From contig NZ_BMOS01000028.1 in assembly GCF_014647195.1 (NCBI RefSeq), positions 1-42,841 of the forward strand: a stretch of DNA of 42,841 bases, in the 5' to 3' direction. The notes beneath the pieces were generated by a model. It made no database searches. It was given only the letters and a program-made list of their open reading frames with translations, and was not told the DNA's origin. Shown here one piece after another: positions 16,050 to 23,739 of this stretch. The position numbers and the translations under genes are program-made. This stretch comes from Oceanobacillus indicireducens. Its GTDB lineage: Bacteria; Bacillota; Bacilli; Bacillales; Amphibacillaceae. Position 1 is the first letter of the stretch. Every line of letters starts with the position of its first letter.

Positions 16050-16325
16050 TCCCAGTTAAGTAAGCTAATCATGCATATGGGAAAATAAAACCCAGTTGTT
16101 TTCCCGTTAAAGTAAGCTGAATATGCTGATGGGAGAATAACCCCAGGTTGTTTTCCAATTAAAGTAAGCTGAACATGCTGATGGGAGAAAAAACCCAGTT
16201 GTTTTCCCATTAAAGTAAGCTGAACAGATTGATGGGAGAATAAACCTCAGTAATTTTCCCATTAAAGTAAGGTGAGCATGCGAATGGGAAAATAAACCTC
16301 AGTAGTTTTCCCATTAGAGTAAGGT
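16050..16325. repeat. 52-bp tandem hairpin repeat, about 5-6 units
   Basis: The anchor GTAAGCT/GTAAGGT recurs at 16060, 16112, 16164, 16215, 16267 and 16319, a period of 52 (once 51) bp. Each unit contains an inverted repeat of the form ATGGGA...TCCCAT around AATAAACCTCAG-like loops. The best is AATGGGAAAA / TTTTCCCATT near 16283-16316. The period is not a multiple of three, and no frame is preserved through the array. Confidence 0.9.
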
Positions 16326-16345
16326 GAGCCCCTTTAGTGCTCAGC

Positions 16346-16415
16346 CCGAGGCGGTCTAAGAACGCTCTTGTATGTGGCAACGTCTGCATGAGCACATCCT
16401 ATGCGTCGAGGCTCA
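16346..16415. repeat. Dispersed repeat, core module (inverted relative to 42703-42772)
   Basis: About 70 bp (CCGAGGCGGTC to CGAGGCTCA) is the reverse complement of 42703-42772 with roughly 7 mismatches counted by eye. Confidence 0.85.
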
Positions 16416-16521
16416 CAGCCCTCTGCGGAAAGCGAGAGGTGTCGGGACTGCGGACCTTTAGATAGCCAAGGAATACATAACTGTTTCAGACGGCAAATGT
16501 TGAGTTATGATTTATGAAGTT
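16416..16521. other. Intergenic tail of the repeat region
   Basis: G/C-richer sequence (CTCTGCGGAAAGCGAGAGG) resembles the dispersed Bacillaceae intergenic repeats. No gene is seen. Confidence 0.4.
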
Positions 16522-16836
16522 TTATGAAATCAGCTTCAAACCAACTGCACCACCTAGTACCATACTAATAAAAACAATCCTTCTCCAGTCCTTGGATTCT
16601 CCGTAAATTAACATACCTAAAATTGCTCCCCCGGAAGCGCCGATCCCTGTCCAAACTGCATAAGCTGTTCCCATCGGAAGCGTCCTCATGGCATATGCAA
16701 GAAAAATAAAACTAGCCCCAAATCCAAGAATCAACAAACCTAATGCTTTAAAGTTTCGGTCGATATGCAATTTATTGATCATAGCAACACCGAACATTTC
16801 AAATATACCTGCCAAAATTAACGAAGTCCATGCCAT
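16522..16836 (-). CDS. ykkD: SMR-family transporter subunit YkkD
   Basis: This 104-residue, four-helix small multidrug resistance protein carries the essential membrane Glu13 (LAGIFEMFGVA) and the conserved PMGTAYAVWTGIGASGG loop of helix 3. The sequence pattern matches Bacillus subtilis YkkD rather than YkkC. YkkD functions only with YkkC as a heteromeric exporter. Under a guanidine riboswitch the likely substrate is guanidinium, with H+ exchange. Its ATG overlaps the stop of ykkC by one base (TAATG), so translation is probably coupled. It is the last gene of the guanidine-controlled operon. Confidence 0.93.
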   Translation of the reverse strand: MAWTSLILAGIFEMFGVAMINKLHIDRNFKALGLLILGFGASFIFLAYAMRTLPMGTAYAVWTGIGASGGAILGMLIYGESKDWRRIVFISMVLGGAVGLKLIS

Positions 16837-17177
16837 TAGGATTCACCGCCTTCCCTAACGTTATCCGGTGTCACTAATTTCAAACCAACGACACCTGCTA
16901 ATAAAATAAGAATTAATATTACTTTCTCTAACCCGAATGGTTCTCCAAAGAATACTATCTCAGAAAAAACGGTTCCCGCTGTTCCTAAACCGACAAAAAC
17001 CGCATAGACCGTACCAACCGGGAGTTTCCTTCCAGCCATAATCATTAAATAGAAGCTGATATAGATGGCGACAACCGTTCCAGCCCAAGTCCAAAAATCT
17101 TGTGCGTGTTTTAAACCAATCACCCAAAAAACTTCAAAGAAAGCAGCAATAATCACTTTCATCCATTCTTTATTCAA
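16836..17177 (-). CDS. ykkC: SMR-family transporter subunit YkkC
   Basis: This 113-residue, four-helix SMR protein has Glu15 followed by Trp18 ([13 protein letters not shown]), the Gdx-type signature for guanidinium recognition, and the helix-3 motif [23 protein letters not shown]. It forms a heteromer with YkkD. The TTG start at 17177 is supported by GGAGGT (17187-17192) 9 nt upstream and gives [10 protein letters not shown]. The upstream leader is a guanidine-I riboswitch with its terminator just before the ribosome binding site, so guanidinium should relieve termination and induce export. Confidence 0.93.
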   Translation of the reverse strand: MNKEWMKVIIAAFFEVFWVIGLKHAQDFWTWAGTVVAIYISFYLMIMAGRKLPVGTVYAVFVGLGTAGTVFSEIVFFGEPFGLEKVILILILLAGVVGLKLVTPDNVREGGES

Positions 17178-17212
17178 TTGTATTGCACCTCCAAAATAAG
17201 AATTTCCGAAAA

Positions 17213-17345
17213 ACAAAAAAGCCTGGGAGAAACTGTGAAAATACAGTATCTCCCAGGCTTTTATCCTTCCGTGGCACAGCAAAGCTGCGAGTTTTCTCTC
17301 GGTCTCAGACCAACAAAGTTGCGGAACCCTAGAAAACATTCAACT
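17213..17345 (-). promoter_or_regulatory. Guanidine-I (ykkC) riboswitch with terminator
   Basis: Read on the minus strand, the leader shows the ykkC-motif blocks in order: CTAGGGTTCCG, GGTCTGAGACCGAGAGAAAA, a variable hairpin, then ACGGAAGGATAAAAGCCTGGGAGA. The 3' block forms one arm of an intrinsic terminator (GCCTGGGAGA...TCTCCCAGGC, plus strand 17221-17258) with a U-tract at 17213-17219. The arrangement predicts guanidinium-dependent antitermination of ykkC-ykkD. Confidence 0.95.
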
Positions 17346-17361
17346 TATGCAATTACTTTTT

Positions 17362-17390
17362 ACTATACAGGAGTAGGAGCGATTTTTCAA
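17362..17390 (-). promoter_or_regulatory. Sigma-A promoter of the ykkC-ykkD operon
   Basis: On the minus strand TTGAAA (17390-17385), a 17-bp spacer and TATAGT (17367-17362) place the transcription start about 10 nt before the riboswitch. Confidence 0.8.
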
Positions 17391-17490
17391 GAGAAGGGGA
17401 TTTAATTATTGAGTCAAGTTTTCACATTGGAATAATCTAGTCCTTACCAAGTATACTAAAGGGTAATGACAAGCTATAAAAGGAGAGCTT

Positions 17491-18951
17491 ATGACGAATT
17501 TATTTAATTTCAACTTGGAGAACACGTACGCGGAACTCCCTGAAACTTTTTATCAAAAATTGAGGCCGAACCCGGTGGCGAATCCTCAACTTGTTTTTTA
17601 TAATGAGGAACTTGGAAAAGCACTTGGTCTCAATAATGAAGAAATGCAAAGTGATGAAGCAATCGCTATTTATGGGGGAAATGCTCTCCCGCCAAATGCG
17701 ATACCGCTAGCTCAAAGTTATGCCGGTCACCAATTCGGTCATTTCACGATGCTCGGTGATGGACGTGCGGTACTGCTTGGGGAACAAGTGACACCTGACT
17801 CCAAACGCTTCGATATCCAGCTGAAGGGTGCAGGGAGGACAGCCTATTCCCGTGGTGGTGATGGCCGGGCTGCACTTGGGCCAATGATTAGGGAGTACAT
17901 GGTTAGTGAAGCGATGCATGGCTTAAATATCCCTACTACAAGGGGCCTTGCTGTAGTGACGACAGGGGAAGGGATTCGCCGGGAGACGATACTCCCGGGT
18001 GCGATTTTGACGAGGGTGGCTTCCAGTCATATTCGGGTAGGTACATTTCAATTTGCAGCCCACTTCTGTGAAATAGATGAACTTGTGCAACTTACTGATT
18101 ATACAATTGAGCGGCATGATCCAGAAGTAAAACATGCGGAAAATCCGTACCTCGCTTTTTTGAGAAACGTGTTGGATCGGCAGGCGCAATTAGTCGCGAA
18201 ATGGCAGCTCGTCGGGTTTATTCATGGCGTGATGAATACCGATAATATGACGATCAGCGGTGAAACAATTGATTATGGTCCATGTGCTTTCATGGATGCG
18301 TATCATCAGGATATTGTATTCAGTTCGATTGATGTGAATGGGCGTTATGCCTACCGGAATCAGCCGAGCATTGCCGCATGGAATCTGGCGCGCTTTGCGG
18401 AGACACTGCTTCCTTTACTCGGAAGGAGCAAGGAAGAAGCCTTGAAATATGCACAAGAAGCTATTTCAGAATTTGGTCCCTTATATAAGAAATATTGGCT
18501 GAAAGGGATGCGACAGAAACTCGGGATATTTGGTGAAAGAGAAGGGGATGAAGCCCTCATTGAAGAACTGCTCACGTTGATGCAACATTATCATGCCGAT
18601 TATACGAATACGTTCTTAGCGTTAACTTATGGCAAAGAAGAAGATTTTCCGCTTGGACGTATGGATGAATTTAAAAAGTGGAAAATCAAATGGCAGGAAA
18701 GGATCAAAATACAAAGCGAGACGCAGGAAGCAAGCAACAAGCTTATGTATGAGCATAATCCAGCATTGATTCCGAGAAATAAGTGGGTAGAGGACGCCAT
18801 CGAAGCGGCTGTTCAAAAGGAAGATTATACGCCAGCAGAAGAATTAATTCATCTCTTGAAAAATCCCTTTGCCCATACAGATGAACAGAAGGAATTTGCG
18901 AAAAGAAATTATGACACCGGAACTTCTTATCAAACATTTTGCGGGACGTAA
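17491..18951 (+). CDS. selO: Protein adenylyltransferase SelO (YdiU/UPF0061)
   Basis: A full-length 486-residue SelO pseudokinase that transfers AMP from ATP to protein Ser/Thr/Tyr. Visible landmarks are Lys112 in [18 protein letters not shown] (nucleotide binding), the HGVMNTDNM segment (Asp251-Asn252) and the metal-binding DYGPCAFMD motif (Asp261). The C-terminus ends [14 protein letters not shown], with a Cys where animal homologues have selenocysteine. In bacteria SelO is linked to redox stress through glutaredoxin/glutathionylation targets. AAAGGAG lies just before the ATG. The gene stands alone, ended by a strong terminator; its stop codon is within the stem. Confidence 0.95.
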   Translation: MTNLFNFNLENTYAELPETFYQKLRPNPVANPQLVFYNEELGKALGLNNEEMQSDEAIAIYGGNALPPNAIPLAQSYAGHQFGHFTMLGDGRAVLLGEQVTPDSKRFDIQLKGAGRTAYSRGGDGRAALGPMIREYMVSEAMHGLNIPTTRGLAVVTTGEGIRRETILPGAILTRVASSHIRVGTFQFAAHFCEIDELVQLTDYTIERHDPEVKHAENPYLAFLRNVLDRQAQLVAKWQLVGFIHGVMNTDNMTISGETIDYGPCAFMDAYHQDIVFSSIDVNGRYAYRNQPSIAAWNLARFAETLLPLLGRSKEEALKYAQEAISEFGPLYKKYWLKGMRQKLGIFGEREGDEALIEELLTLMQHYHADYTNTFLALTYGKEEDFPLGRMDEFKKWKIKWQERIKIQSETQEASNKLMYEHNPALIPRNKWVEDAIEAAVQKEDYTPAEELIHLLKNPFAHTDEQKEFAKRNYDTGTSYQTFCGT

Positions 18952-18998
18952 AAAAGAGAAAGAAACGTAATAATGAAGCGCGTTTCTTTCTCTTTTTT
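18950..18998 (+). terminator. 18-bp terminator after selO
   Basis: A perfect 18-bp A/T-rich stem spans 18950-18967 and 18981-18998, with a 13-nt loop; the T-run is the end of the second arm. Confidence 0.85.
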
Positions 18999-19053
18999 AT
19001 CACATTCTCCTTACAACGCATAATTTCTTCTTCCATCCATAAAAGGAGTCCCA

Positions 19054-19128
19054 TTAGACTATCGCTTTAGCTGCTTCCATTGCTGATAAGCTTCCTTTAA
19101 ACGAATCTGGTTCGATAATAATATTCAA
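19054..19128 (-). pseudogene. Relic of the glycerate kinase N-terminus
   Basis: On the minus strand, TTG 19128 opens a 24-codon frame beginning MNIIIEPDSFKGSLSAMEAA and ending in TAA (19056-19054). This matches the highly characteristic start of GarK/GlxK-type glycerate kinases (M-K-I-[IV]-I-A-P-D-S-F-K-x-S-L-S-A). Nothing recognisable as the remaining 350 or so residues follows downstream, so it is a truncated remnant. Glycerate kinase makes phosphoglycerate, close to the substrate of the neighbouring SerA. No independent function is expected. Confidence 0.7.
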
Positions 19129-19238
19129 AAAGTCCACCCTTTCGAAACAACTACAATAATGTGAATACATTATATAAGAGACGGTCTATAATGGGAAAGA
19201 CCATTATTGAAAAACTTTAAAAAATCCCTGTTTATCCA
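19129..19238. other. A/T-rich spacer between the relic and the serA promoter
   Basis: It contains a small GGTCT/AGACC inverted repeat around 19184-19203; otherwise there is no signal. Confidence 0.3.
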
Positions 19239-19267
19239 TTGAAAAAATAATTTAATTCTGATAAGAT
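19239..19267 (+). promoter_or_regulatory. Sigma-A promoter of the serA leader
   Basis: TTGAAA (19239-19244), a 17-bp spacer and TAAGAT (19262-19267) predict a start near 19274, just before the ZTP aptamer. Confidence 0.75.
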
Positions 19268-19281
19268 AACATCAACAATTG

Positions 19282-19391
19282 AAACGTTATGTGTAACTGG
19301 CGAAACGCGGAGACCACCGCGGGGGAGCACATAATGAAATCATGTCGATCGCCTGGGCAGAGGTAAGGGATTTTTAACTCCTTGCCTTTTT
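19282..19391 (+). promoter_or_regulatory. ZTP (pfl) riboswitch with terminator
   Basis: P1 pairs TTATGTG (19287-19293) with CACATAA (19328-19334). Inside are the conserved AACTGGCGAA, the CGCGG/CCGCG hairpin and GGGGGAGCA. The 3' half has the invariant CGCCTGGGCA (19350-19359). Immediately after it, AGGTAAGGGA / TCCTTGCCT (19361-19387) forms a terminator with a T-run to 19391. ZTP riboswitches bind Z nucleotides that build up when 10-formyl-tetrahydrofolate is low, and typically activate expression. Confidence 0.92.
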
Positions 19392-19412
19392 ATGTTTAAG
19401 GAGGCGACTTGA

Positions 19413-19451
19413 ATGAATAGAATATTCAAAAGCGACGAATGTTATGGGTGA
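19413..19451 (+). CDS. 12-codon leader ORF between the two riboswitches
   Basis: AAGGAGG (19398-19404) sits 8 nt before ATG 19413, the best ribosome binding site in this leader. The frame is MNRIFKSDECYG followed by TGA at 19449-19451. It starts right after the ZTP terminator and its end overlaps the 5' flank of the glycine aptamer. It may be a leader peptide, or the stump of a gene once controlled by the ZTP switch. No biased run of Gly or Ser codons is present, so classic attenuation by amino-acid starvation is not indicated. Confidence 0.4.
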   Translation: MNRIFKSDECYG

Positions 19452-19460
19452 CACTATAAC

Positions 19461-19597
19461 GGGAGCGGCTTCTGGAGAGAATGCATATGCATCGCCGAAG
19501 GGTTCAAAATCTCAGGCAAAAGGACAGAAGAACAACAAAGGTTTATTTGTTGTTTTCTAGATCTTTCTGAGATTGGGGTTTTTTCCAGTCTCTTTTT
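19461..19597 (+). promoter_or_regulatory. Glycine riboswitch (single gcvT-type aptamer) with terminator
   Basis: P1 pairs CTTCTG (19469-19474) with CAGAAG (19525-19530). The conserved core reads GGAGAG, CGCCGAAGGG, then TCTCAGGCAAAAGGACAGA. Only one complete aptamer is visible. Downstream are a 9-bp hairpin (AACAACAAA / TTTGTTGTT, 19531-19554) and a terminator (GAGATTGG / CCAGTCTC, 19569-19592, T-run to 19597). Whether glycine turns serA on or off cannot be decided by eye. Confidence 0.93.
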
Positions 19598-19664
19598 ATG
19601 TTTCTAGGCTGCGTTGTGGAGATTAGAAAGAAAAGTAAGAGTAAAAAGGAGAAAGAGTAGAGAG

Positions 19665-20864
19665 ATGACAACAATAACTTTAGACAAAACAAAAAGAATT
19701 AAAACGTTGAATCATATTGCTGAGGTAGGCCTCGCAATATTTAATGAAGAAGATTACACGATTGATAATGAAGCAAATGATCCGGATGCAATTGTTGTCC
19801 GGAGTTATCCGATGCACAACATGGCATTCGGTGGAAATTTAAAAGCTATCGCACGTGCTGGCGCGGGTGTGAATAATATTCCCGTTGATACTTGTTCCAA
19901 TCAAGGTATTGTTGTATTCAATACTCCTGGGGCAAATGCGAATGCCGTAAAAGAACTCGTGCTTACTTCTATTATGGCATCCTCTCGTAACCTGTTTAAC
20001 GGAGTCGATTGGGTGAAAGATTTAAAAGGCAAAGGGGAAGAAGTACCGCAGCTCGTTGAACAAGGGAAAAAGCAATTTGTCGGACGTGAGGCGAAAGGGA
20101 AGAAGCTAGGCGTCATTGGACTTGGTGCAATTGGAGCGATGGTTGCTAATGATGCACTGAATCTTGATATGGATGTTATTGGGTTTGACCCGTATATTTC
20201 TGTTGATACGGCTTGGGAACTATCCCGGAATATTAAGCGTGCGATGTCTCTTGGAGATGTATTTGAACAGGCGGATTTTATCACAATTCATGTTCCCCTT
20301 ACAAATGAGACAGCAGGTATGCTAAATAGGGAAGCTTTTGAACAGATGAAGCCAGGCGTCCATATTCTGAACTTCTCGCGTGGCGGGCTTGTCGATGAAG
20401 ATGCGCTTGAAGTGGCTCTGGAGAAGGGCCGTGTCGGTAAATACATTACTGATTTCCCTAATGATCGCTTACTTCATATGGAAAATGCGATAACATTACC
20501 CCATCTTGGTGCGTCAACGATTGAATCAGAGGAAAATTGTGCACGAATGGCAACTCGCCAGGTGAGAGATTTCCTAGAGACAGGTAATATTAAAAACGCG
20601 GTGAACTTCCCGAATGCGTTTCTTCCTTATACAGGAAAGCGCCGGGTTACGGTTTTCCATCATAATGTACCGAATATGCTCGGCCAAATTAGTGCGATTA
20701 TTTCTAAAAGGGGCCTAAATATTGCGGCAATGATTAACAAAAGCCGTGGTGACTTGGCATATACGATGATTGATATTGACGAGAAAGTGAACGGGGACGT
20801 CATTCCAGGAATGGAAGCCGAAATTAATACAATCGAGGATGTAATCCGAATTCGCACAATCTAA
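19665..20864 (+). CDS. serA: D-3-phosphoglycerate dehydrogenase with C-terminal ACT domain
   Basis: A 399-residue enzyme that oxidises 3-phosphoglycerate to 3-phosphohydroxypyruvate, the first step of serine synthesis. Seen in order are the 2-hydroxyacid dehydrogenase catalytic lobe, the NAD-binding GLGAIG (152-157), substrate-binding Arg239 in NFSRGG, catalytic His280 in LPHLGAST, and an ACT regulatory domain from about 327. It belongs to the short (about 390-residue) class without the extra intervening domain. ATG 19665 is chosen; AAAGGAG is 13 nt upstream, slightly far, and upstream in-frame codons give an unlikely Arg/Lys-rich extension. Expression should depend on the ZTP and glycine riboswitches in its leader. 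serC and serB are not adjacent. Confidence 0.93.
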   Translation: MTTITLDKTKRIKTLNHIAEVGLAIFNEEDYTIDNEANDPDAIVVRSYPMHNMAFGGNLKAIARAGAGVNNIPVDTCSNQGIVVFNTPGANANAVKELVLTSIMASSRNLFNGVDWVKDLKGKGEEVPQLVEQGKKQFVGREAKGKKLGVIGLGAIGAMVANDALNLDMDVIGFDPYISVDTAWELSRNIKRAMSLGDVFEQADFITIHVPLTNETAGMLNREAFEQMKPGVHILNFSRGGLVDEDALEVALEKGRVGKYITDFPNDRLLHMENAITLPHLGASTIESEENCARMATRQVRDFLETGNIKNAVNFPNAFLPYTGKRRVTVFHHNVPNMLGQISAIISKRGLNIAAMINKSRGDLAYTMIDIDEKVNGDVIPGMEAEINTIEDVIRIRTI

Positions 20865-20867
20865 TCC

Positions 20868-20897
20868 AAATGGGACAGAGGCTCTGTCCCATTTTTT
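20868..20897 (+). terminator. Intrinsic terminator after serA
   Basis: A perfect 12-bp stem (AAATGGGACAGA / TCTGTCCCATTT) with a 3-nt loop has a T-run at its end. Confidence 0.9.
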
Positions 20898-20996
20898 CGT
20901 TGTAAAGGAAAATTTTAAACAAGATGTTGTGAGAGATTCTAGCGCTTATGTCCGTTCTGACTCTTATCAATCAAAATCAATATGGAAAGCATGAAA

Positions 20997-21030
20997 ACCA
21001 GCTGGAATGTGTTAGTTTTTCCAGCCGGTT
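20997..21030 (-). terminator. Terminator after cotA
   Basis: On the minus strand AACCGGCTGG pairs with CCAGCTGGTT around a 14-nt loop and leads into TTTTCATG. On the plus strand the stem is also followed by a T-rich stretch, so it may act both ways. Confidence 0.7.
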
Positions 21031-21033
21031 TCA

Positions 21034-22578
21034 TTATTTTTTGTCCTTTCTTTCATCTGTAATTACGCGATACGGGCGCATCATGTCATAATCTTCATGT
21101 TCGAGGATGTGGCAATGCCAGACGTATTCACCGGTATAGGGACCGAAATTTGCAATCACGCGGGTCATCGTTCCAGCGGGTACTTCAATTGTATCTTTCC
21201 AACTGCGATTATTCGCAAGAGGAGCTTGTGGTGCTCCTGTAAACAAAAGGGTCCCATCTTCATTGAATCGTTCAAGATCAAAGGTCTGATGATCCAGCAC
21301 TTGAAATTGAATAAGATGAATATGGATTGGATGGGAGAAGTTGGTTGTGTTTATGAATGCCCAAATCTCTGTCGAATCTAACTGTGGATTTTCCGTAACT
21401 GGATCATGCCATTTCAGATTATTTAAAAGCAGTAAAGGACGATCATATTCATCAGTGGAACCAACTAGTTTTAAATAACGGACCGTCTTAATTTCATCTT
21501 GTTTTAAGGAAGGGACATAGGAAAGGTTAACAGGTAAATTACTCGTATCTTTACTTTTTAGCTTTTCTGTAACCCGGAATTGCATAATTTCTCCCATTCC
21601 GTCAGCTGGATCAGCACCTGGTCCAAGATTATTTTTTAGTATAATCGTTTGGCCTTCTAATTCCGAAAAATCGATGATGACATCGATACGCTCGGCAGGC
21701 TGCAGCCCGATTTCTTCCATTTCGACGCGTTTTCTAAGCAGCCCGCCATCTGAGCCGATTTGATGTAAAACCTCTCCATTATCAAGCGACAGCCGGTAAC
21801 CTCTCGTGTTGGAGCCATTTAAAATACGGAAACGGTATTTCCGAGGTTCTACTTCCAAATATGGCCAAATTTTTCCGTTTACAACAATTGTATCTCCTAA
21901 AAATGCTGGCACAATGGAAGGGTTCGGTAAATTGGGATCAGCGTCATTTGGTTGCGCTGGGTAGGATAAGGAGCCGTCTGGATGGAAGCTCCGATCGACA
22001 ATCATTAATGGAATTTCGTAGTCACCACTTGGGAGGTTTAGGGATGCTTCATGTTTATCCCGTAAAATGTACATTCCGGCAAGCCCGGCATATACATTGA
22101 GCCTTGTCAGTCCCATTGCATGATCGTGATACCAAAGTAAGCTGCTGCGCTGATGGTTTGGATAATGAAACGTCCGTTGTGTAAATGTTGGCCCTGTAAC
22201 TTGGAAATTTCTTGTATACCAAGCATCAGGATGCCCATCGCTTTCTGGCTTTGTTTCCATCCCGTGTAAATGGACAACTGTACGGACGGTAGGGAGTTTA
22301 TCCAAATCATGGATGGAAGTATCAACGGGCAGGATATGTCTGTTCGGCAGCTCATTATGCCATGTTACAGATACCGGTTCATCACGGAATGCTTCAATCA
22401 GCGGTCCAGGAAATTGCCTATTATATCCCCATAATGTGGTTCGCGGCAAGTCACGGTGTAATTTGGCCCGGAATTCTTCCATCGTTATATCGTAATGTGC
22501 ACCATTCCTTGTTTTTTTACTTGGTTGAAGTGTGTTTAAAAGCGGTAGAGGATCCACAAATTTTTCCAGTCGTTGCAT
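21034..22578 (-). CDS. cotA: CotA-type multicopper oxidase (spore-coat laccase)
   Basis: A 514-residue three-cupredoxin laccase with all four copper-binding motifs: HLHG (His103, His105), WYHDHAMG (His151, His153), HPIHIH, and HCHILEHEDYDMM (His488, Cys489, His490, His494, axial Met499). Spacing and length match Bacillus subtilis CotA, an outer spore-coat enzyme that oxidises phenolics and bilirubin-like substrates and makes the brown spore pigment. There is no signal peptide, as expected for a coat protein made in the mother cell. GAGGTG lies 6 nt before the ATG. It is monocistronic. A sporulation sigma-K promoter would be expected but I cannot confirm one. Confidence 0.92.
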   Translation of the reverse strand: MQRLEKFVDPLPLLNTLQPSKKTRNGAHYDITMEEFRAKLHRDLPRTTLWGYNRQFPGPLIEAFRDEPVSVTWHNELPNRHILPVDTSIHDLDKLPTVRTVVHLHGMETKPESDGHPDAWYTRNFQVTGPTFTQRTFHYPNHQRSSLLWYHDHAMGLTRLNVYAGLAGMYILRDKHEASLNLPSGDYEIPLMIVDRSFHPDGSLSYPAQPNDADPNLPNPSIVPAFLGDTIVVNGKIWPYLEVEPRKYRFRILNGSNTRGYRLSLDNGEVLHQIGSDGGLLRKRVEMEEIGLQPAERIDVIIDFSELEGQTIILKNNLGPGADPADGMGEIMQFRVTEKLKSKDTSNLPVNLSYVPSLKQDEIKTVRYLKLVGSTDEYDRPLLLLNNLKWHDPVTENPQLDSTEIWAFINTTNFSHPIHIHLIQFQVLDHQTFDLERFNEDGTLLFTGAPQAPLANNRSWKDTIEVPAGTMTRVIANFGPYTGEYVWHCHILEHEDYDMMRPYRVITDERKDKK

Positions 22579-23097
22579 TCTTTCACCTCAAATCTTCCTT
22601 ATAACTAAACTCTCGCTCCTGAAAAAATCAATCTTACCAGGGATTTATAGTCGATGATGTGTATAGTTAGGCATGGTATTGCAACAAAAGGCATTCTCCT
22701 TAAATAAACTGTGGGCCTAAATGAAAGTTTCACTTACGCTGAATGGAAGTTCTTTCAATTTTTTTAAGATGTATCCTGTGTTTCAGGTTACGAAAGTTGA
22801 GCTTATAATAGTAAATGCAGTAATTTTTAATTGGGAAAGGCGAATGTACTATATAGCTATGAAAGTAGGCGCGACTATCGAGTGTAACAGGCTGGATGCA
22901 TCACGCTTCAGGGTTTTCGGAAACACGTTAATACGAAATGGGGAGATCTACCATCCAGTAGTAGCTCGATTCGTCTATACCATTCAGTGGGGAATAAAAA
23001 GTACCTTTTATTAAATGGAGTTTCACTTTAATGGTGATGGTTGGAACATATGAAGTATGATAAAATATGAAGGATCTAATTTGAAGGAGGAATAATA
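22579..23097. other. Intergenic region with repeat fragments upstream of dgk
   Basis: 22727-22746 (GTTTCACTTACGCTGAATGG) is the reverse complement of part of the dispersed repeat near 42604. 22980-23033 is a degenerate CATTCAGTG hairpin repeat followed by GTTTCACTTTA. The stretch between them is bounded by opposed repeats and has no convincing gene. The Shine-Dalgarno of dgk (AAGGAGGA) closes the region. Confidence 0.5.
22980..23033. repeat. CATTCAGTG hairpin repeat, degenerate copy
   Basis: It keeps the left arm CATTCAGTG and the flank GGAGTTTCACTTTA of the 13533 copy; the right arm has drifted (ATTAAATGG). Confidence 0.55.
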
Positions 23098-23739
23098 ATG
23101 ACGAAGGTACCTTTTCTTGCGGTTGAAGGTCCAATTGGTATTGGTAAGACTTCACTTGCAAAAAAGATCGCCAGTCATTTTGAATTTCATTTGTTGAAAG
23201 AGATTGTAAGTGAGAATCCTTTTCTTGACAAATTTTATGAAGATATAAATGAGTGGAGTTTTCAAACAGAAATGTTTTTCCTGTGTAATCGATATAAACA
23301 GTTAGAAGATATAGATAAGGACTATTTGAAGCATGGTCATCCGGTCGTAGCGGACTATCATATGGCGAAAAATATGATATTCGCAAAACGGACTTTAGAT
23401 GAAGGTCAGTTTGATAAATACAGGCAGATTTATGAGATTTTAACGAAGGATATGCCGCAACCTAATCTTGTCATTTATATAACCGGTAGTCTCGATACGA
23501 TTATGGAACGAATTAGGAAGCGGGGAAGAAAAATCGAGAAAAATATTGAATCGGAGTACTTACAGCAACTGTCGCGGGATTATAAACAATTCATGAACGA
23601 ATTTGAAAAAGAAAATCCCGATATCCCGCTAATTCGGATTAACGGGGATGAGATGGATTTCATGCAAAATCAGGATCATCTGGAAAAAATTTTAAACATG
23701 GTTAACGAACAGCTGACAATTAAAGGAGCAAGCAAATGA
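23098..23739 (+). CDS. dgk: Deoxyguanosine kinase
   Basis: A 213-residue deoxynucleoside kinase of the dNK/DCK family. It has the P-loop GPIGIGKTS (11-19), the SENPFLDKFYED substrate segment and the RKRGRKIE lid-type Arg cluster. The match to Bacillus subtilis Dgk (YaaG) and its pairing with dck identify it as the salvage kinase for dGuo and dIno. AAGGAGGA precedes the ATG by 8 nt. Its stop overlaps the ATG of the next gene (ATGA), so the two are translationally coupled; the products can also associate in relatives. Confidence 0.92.
   Translation: MTKVPFLAVEGPIGIGKTSLAKKIASHFEFHLLKEIVSENPFLDKFYEDINEWSFQTEMFFLCNRYKQLEDIDKDYLKHGHPVVADYHMAKNMIFAKRTLDEGQFDKYRQIYEILTKDMPQPNLVIYITGSLDTIMERIRKRGRKIEKNIESEYLQQLSRDYKQFMNEFEKENPDIPLIRINGDEMDFMQNQDHLEKILNMVNEQLTIKGASK

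Noticed and set aside
16050-16325. Possible CRISPR array because of regular spacing.
   Set aside because: Whole units are similar; there are no unique spacers and no cas genes.
16025-16395. Two 61-codon minus-strand frames over the tandem array.
   Set aside because: The 52-bp period is not a multiple of three and the frames are by-products of the repeat; there is no ribosome binding site.
18743-19054. A 103-codon minus-strand frame downstream of the glycerate kinase relic.
   Set aside because: It is mostly antisense to the end of selO and its terminator, and its sequence does not continue the kinase.
22721-23014. A 97-codon open frame between cotA and dgk.
   Set aside because: It starts inside one repeat fragment and ends inside another, has no ribosome binding site and shows no recognisable protein pattern.
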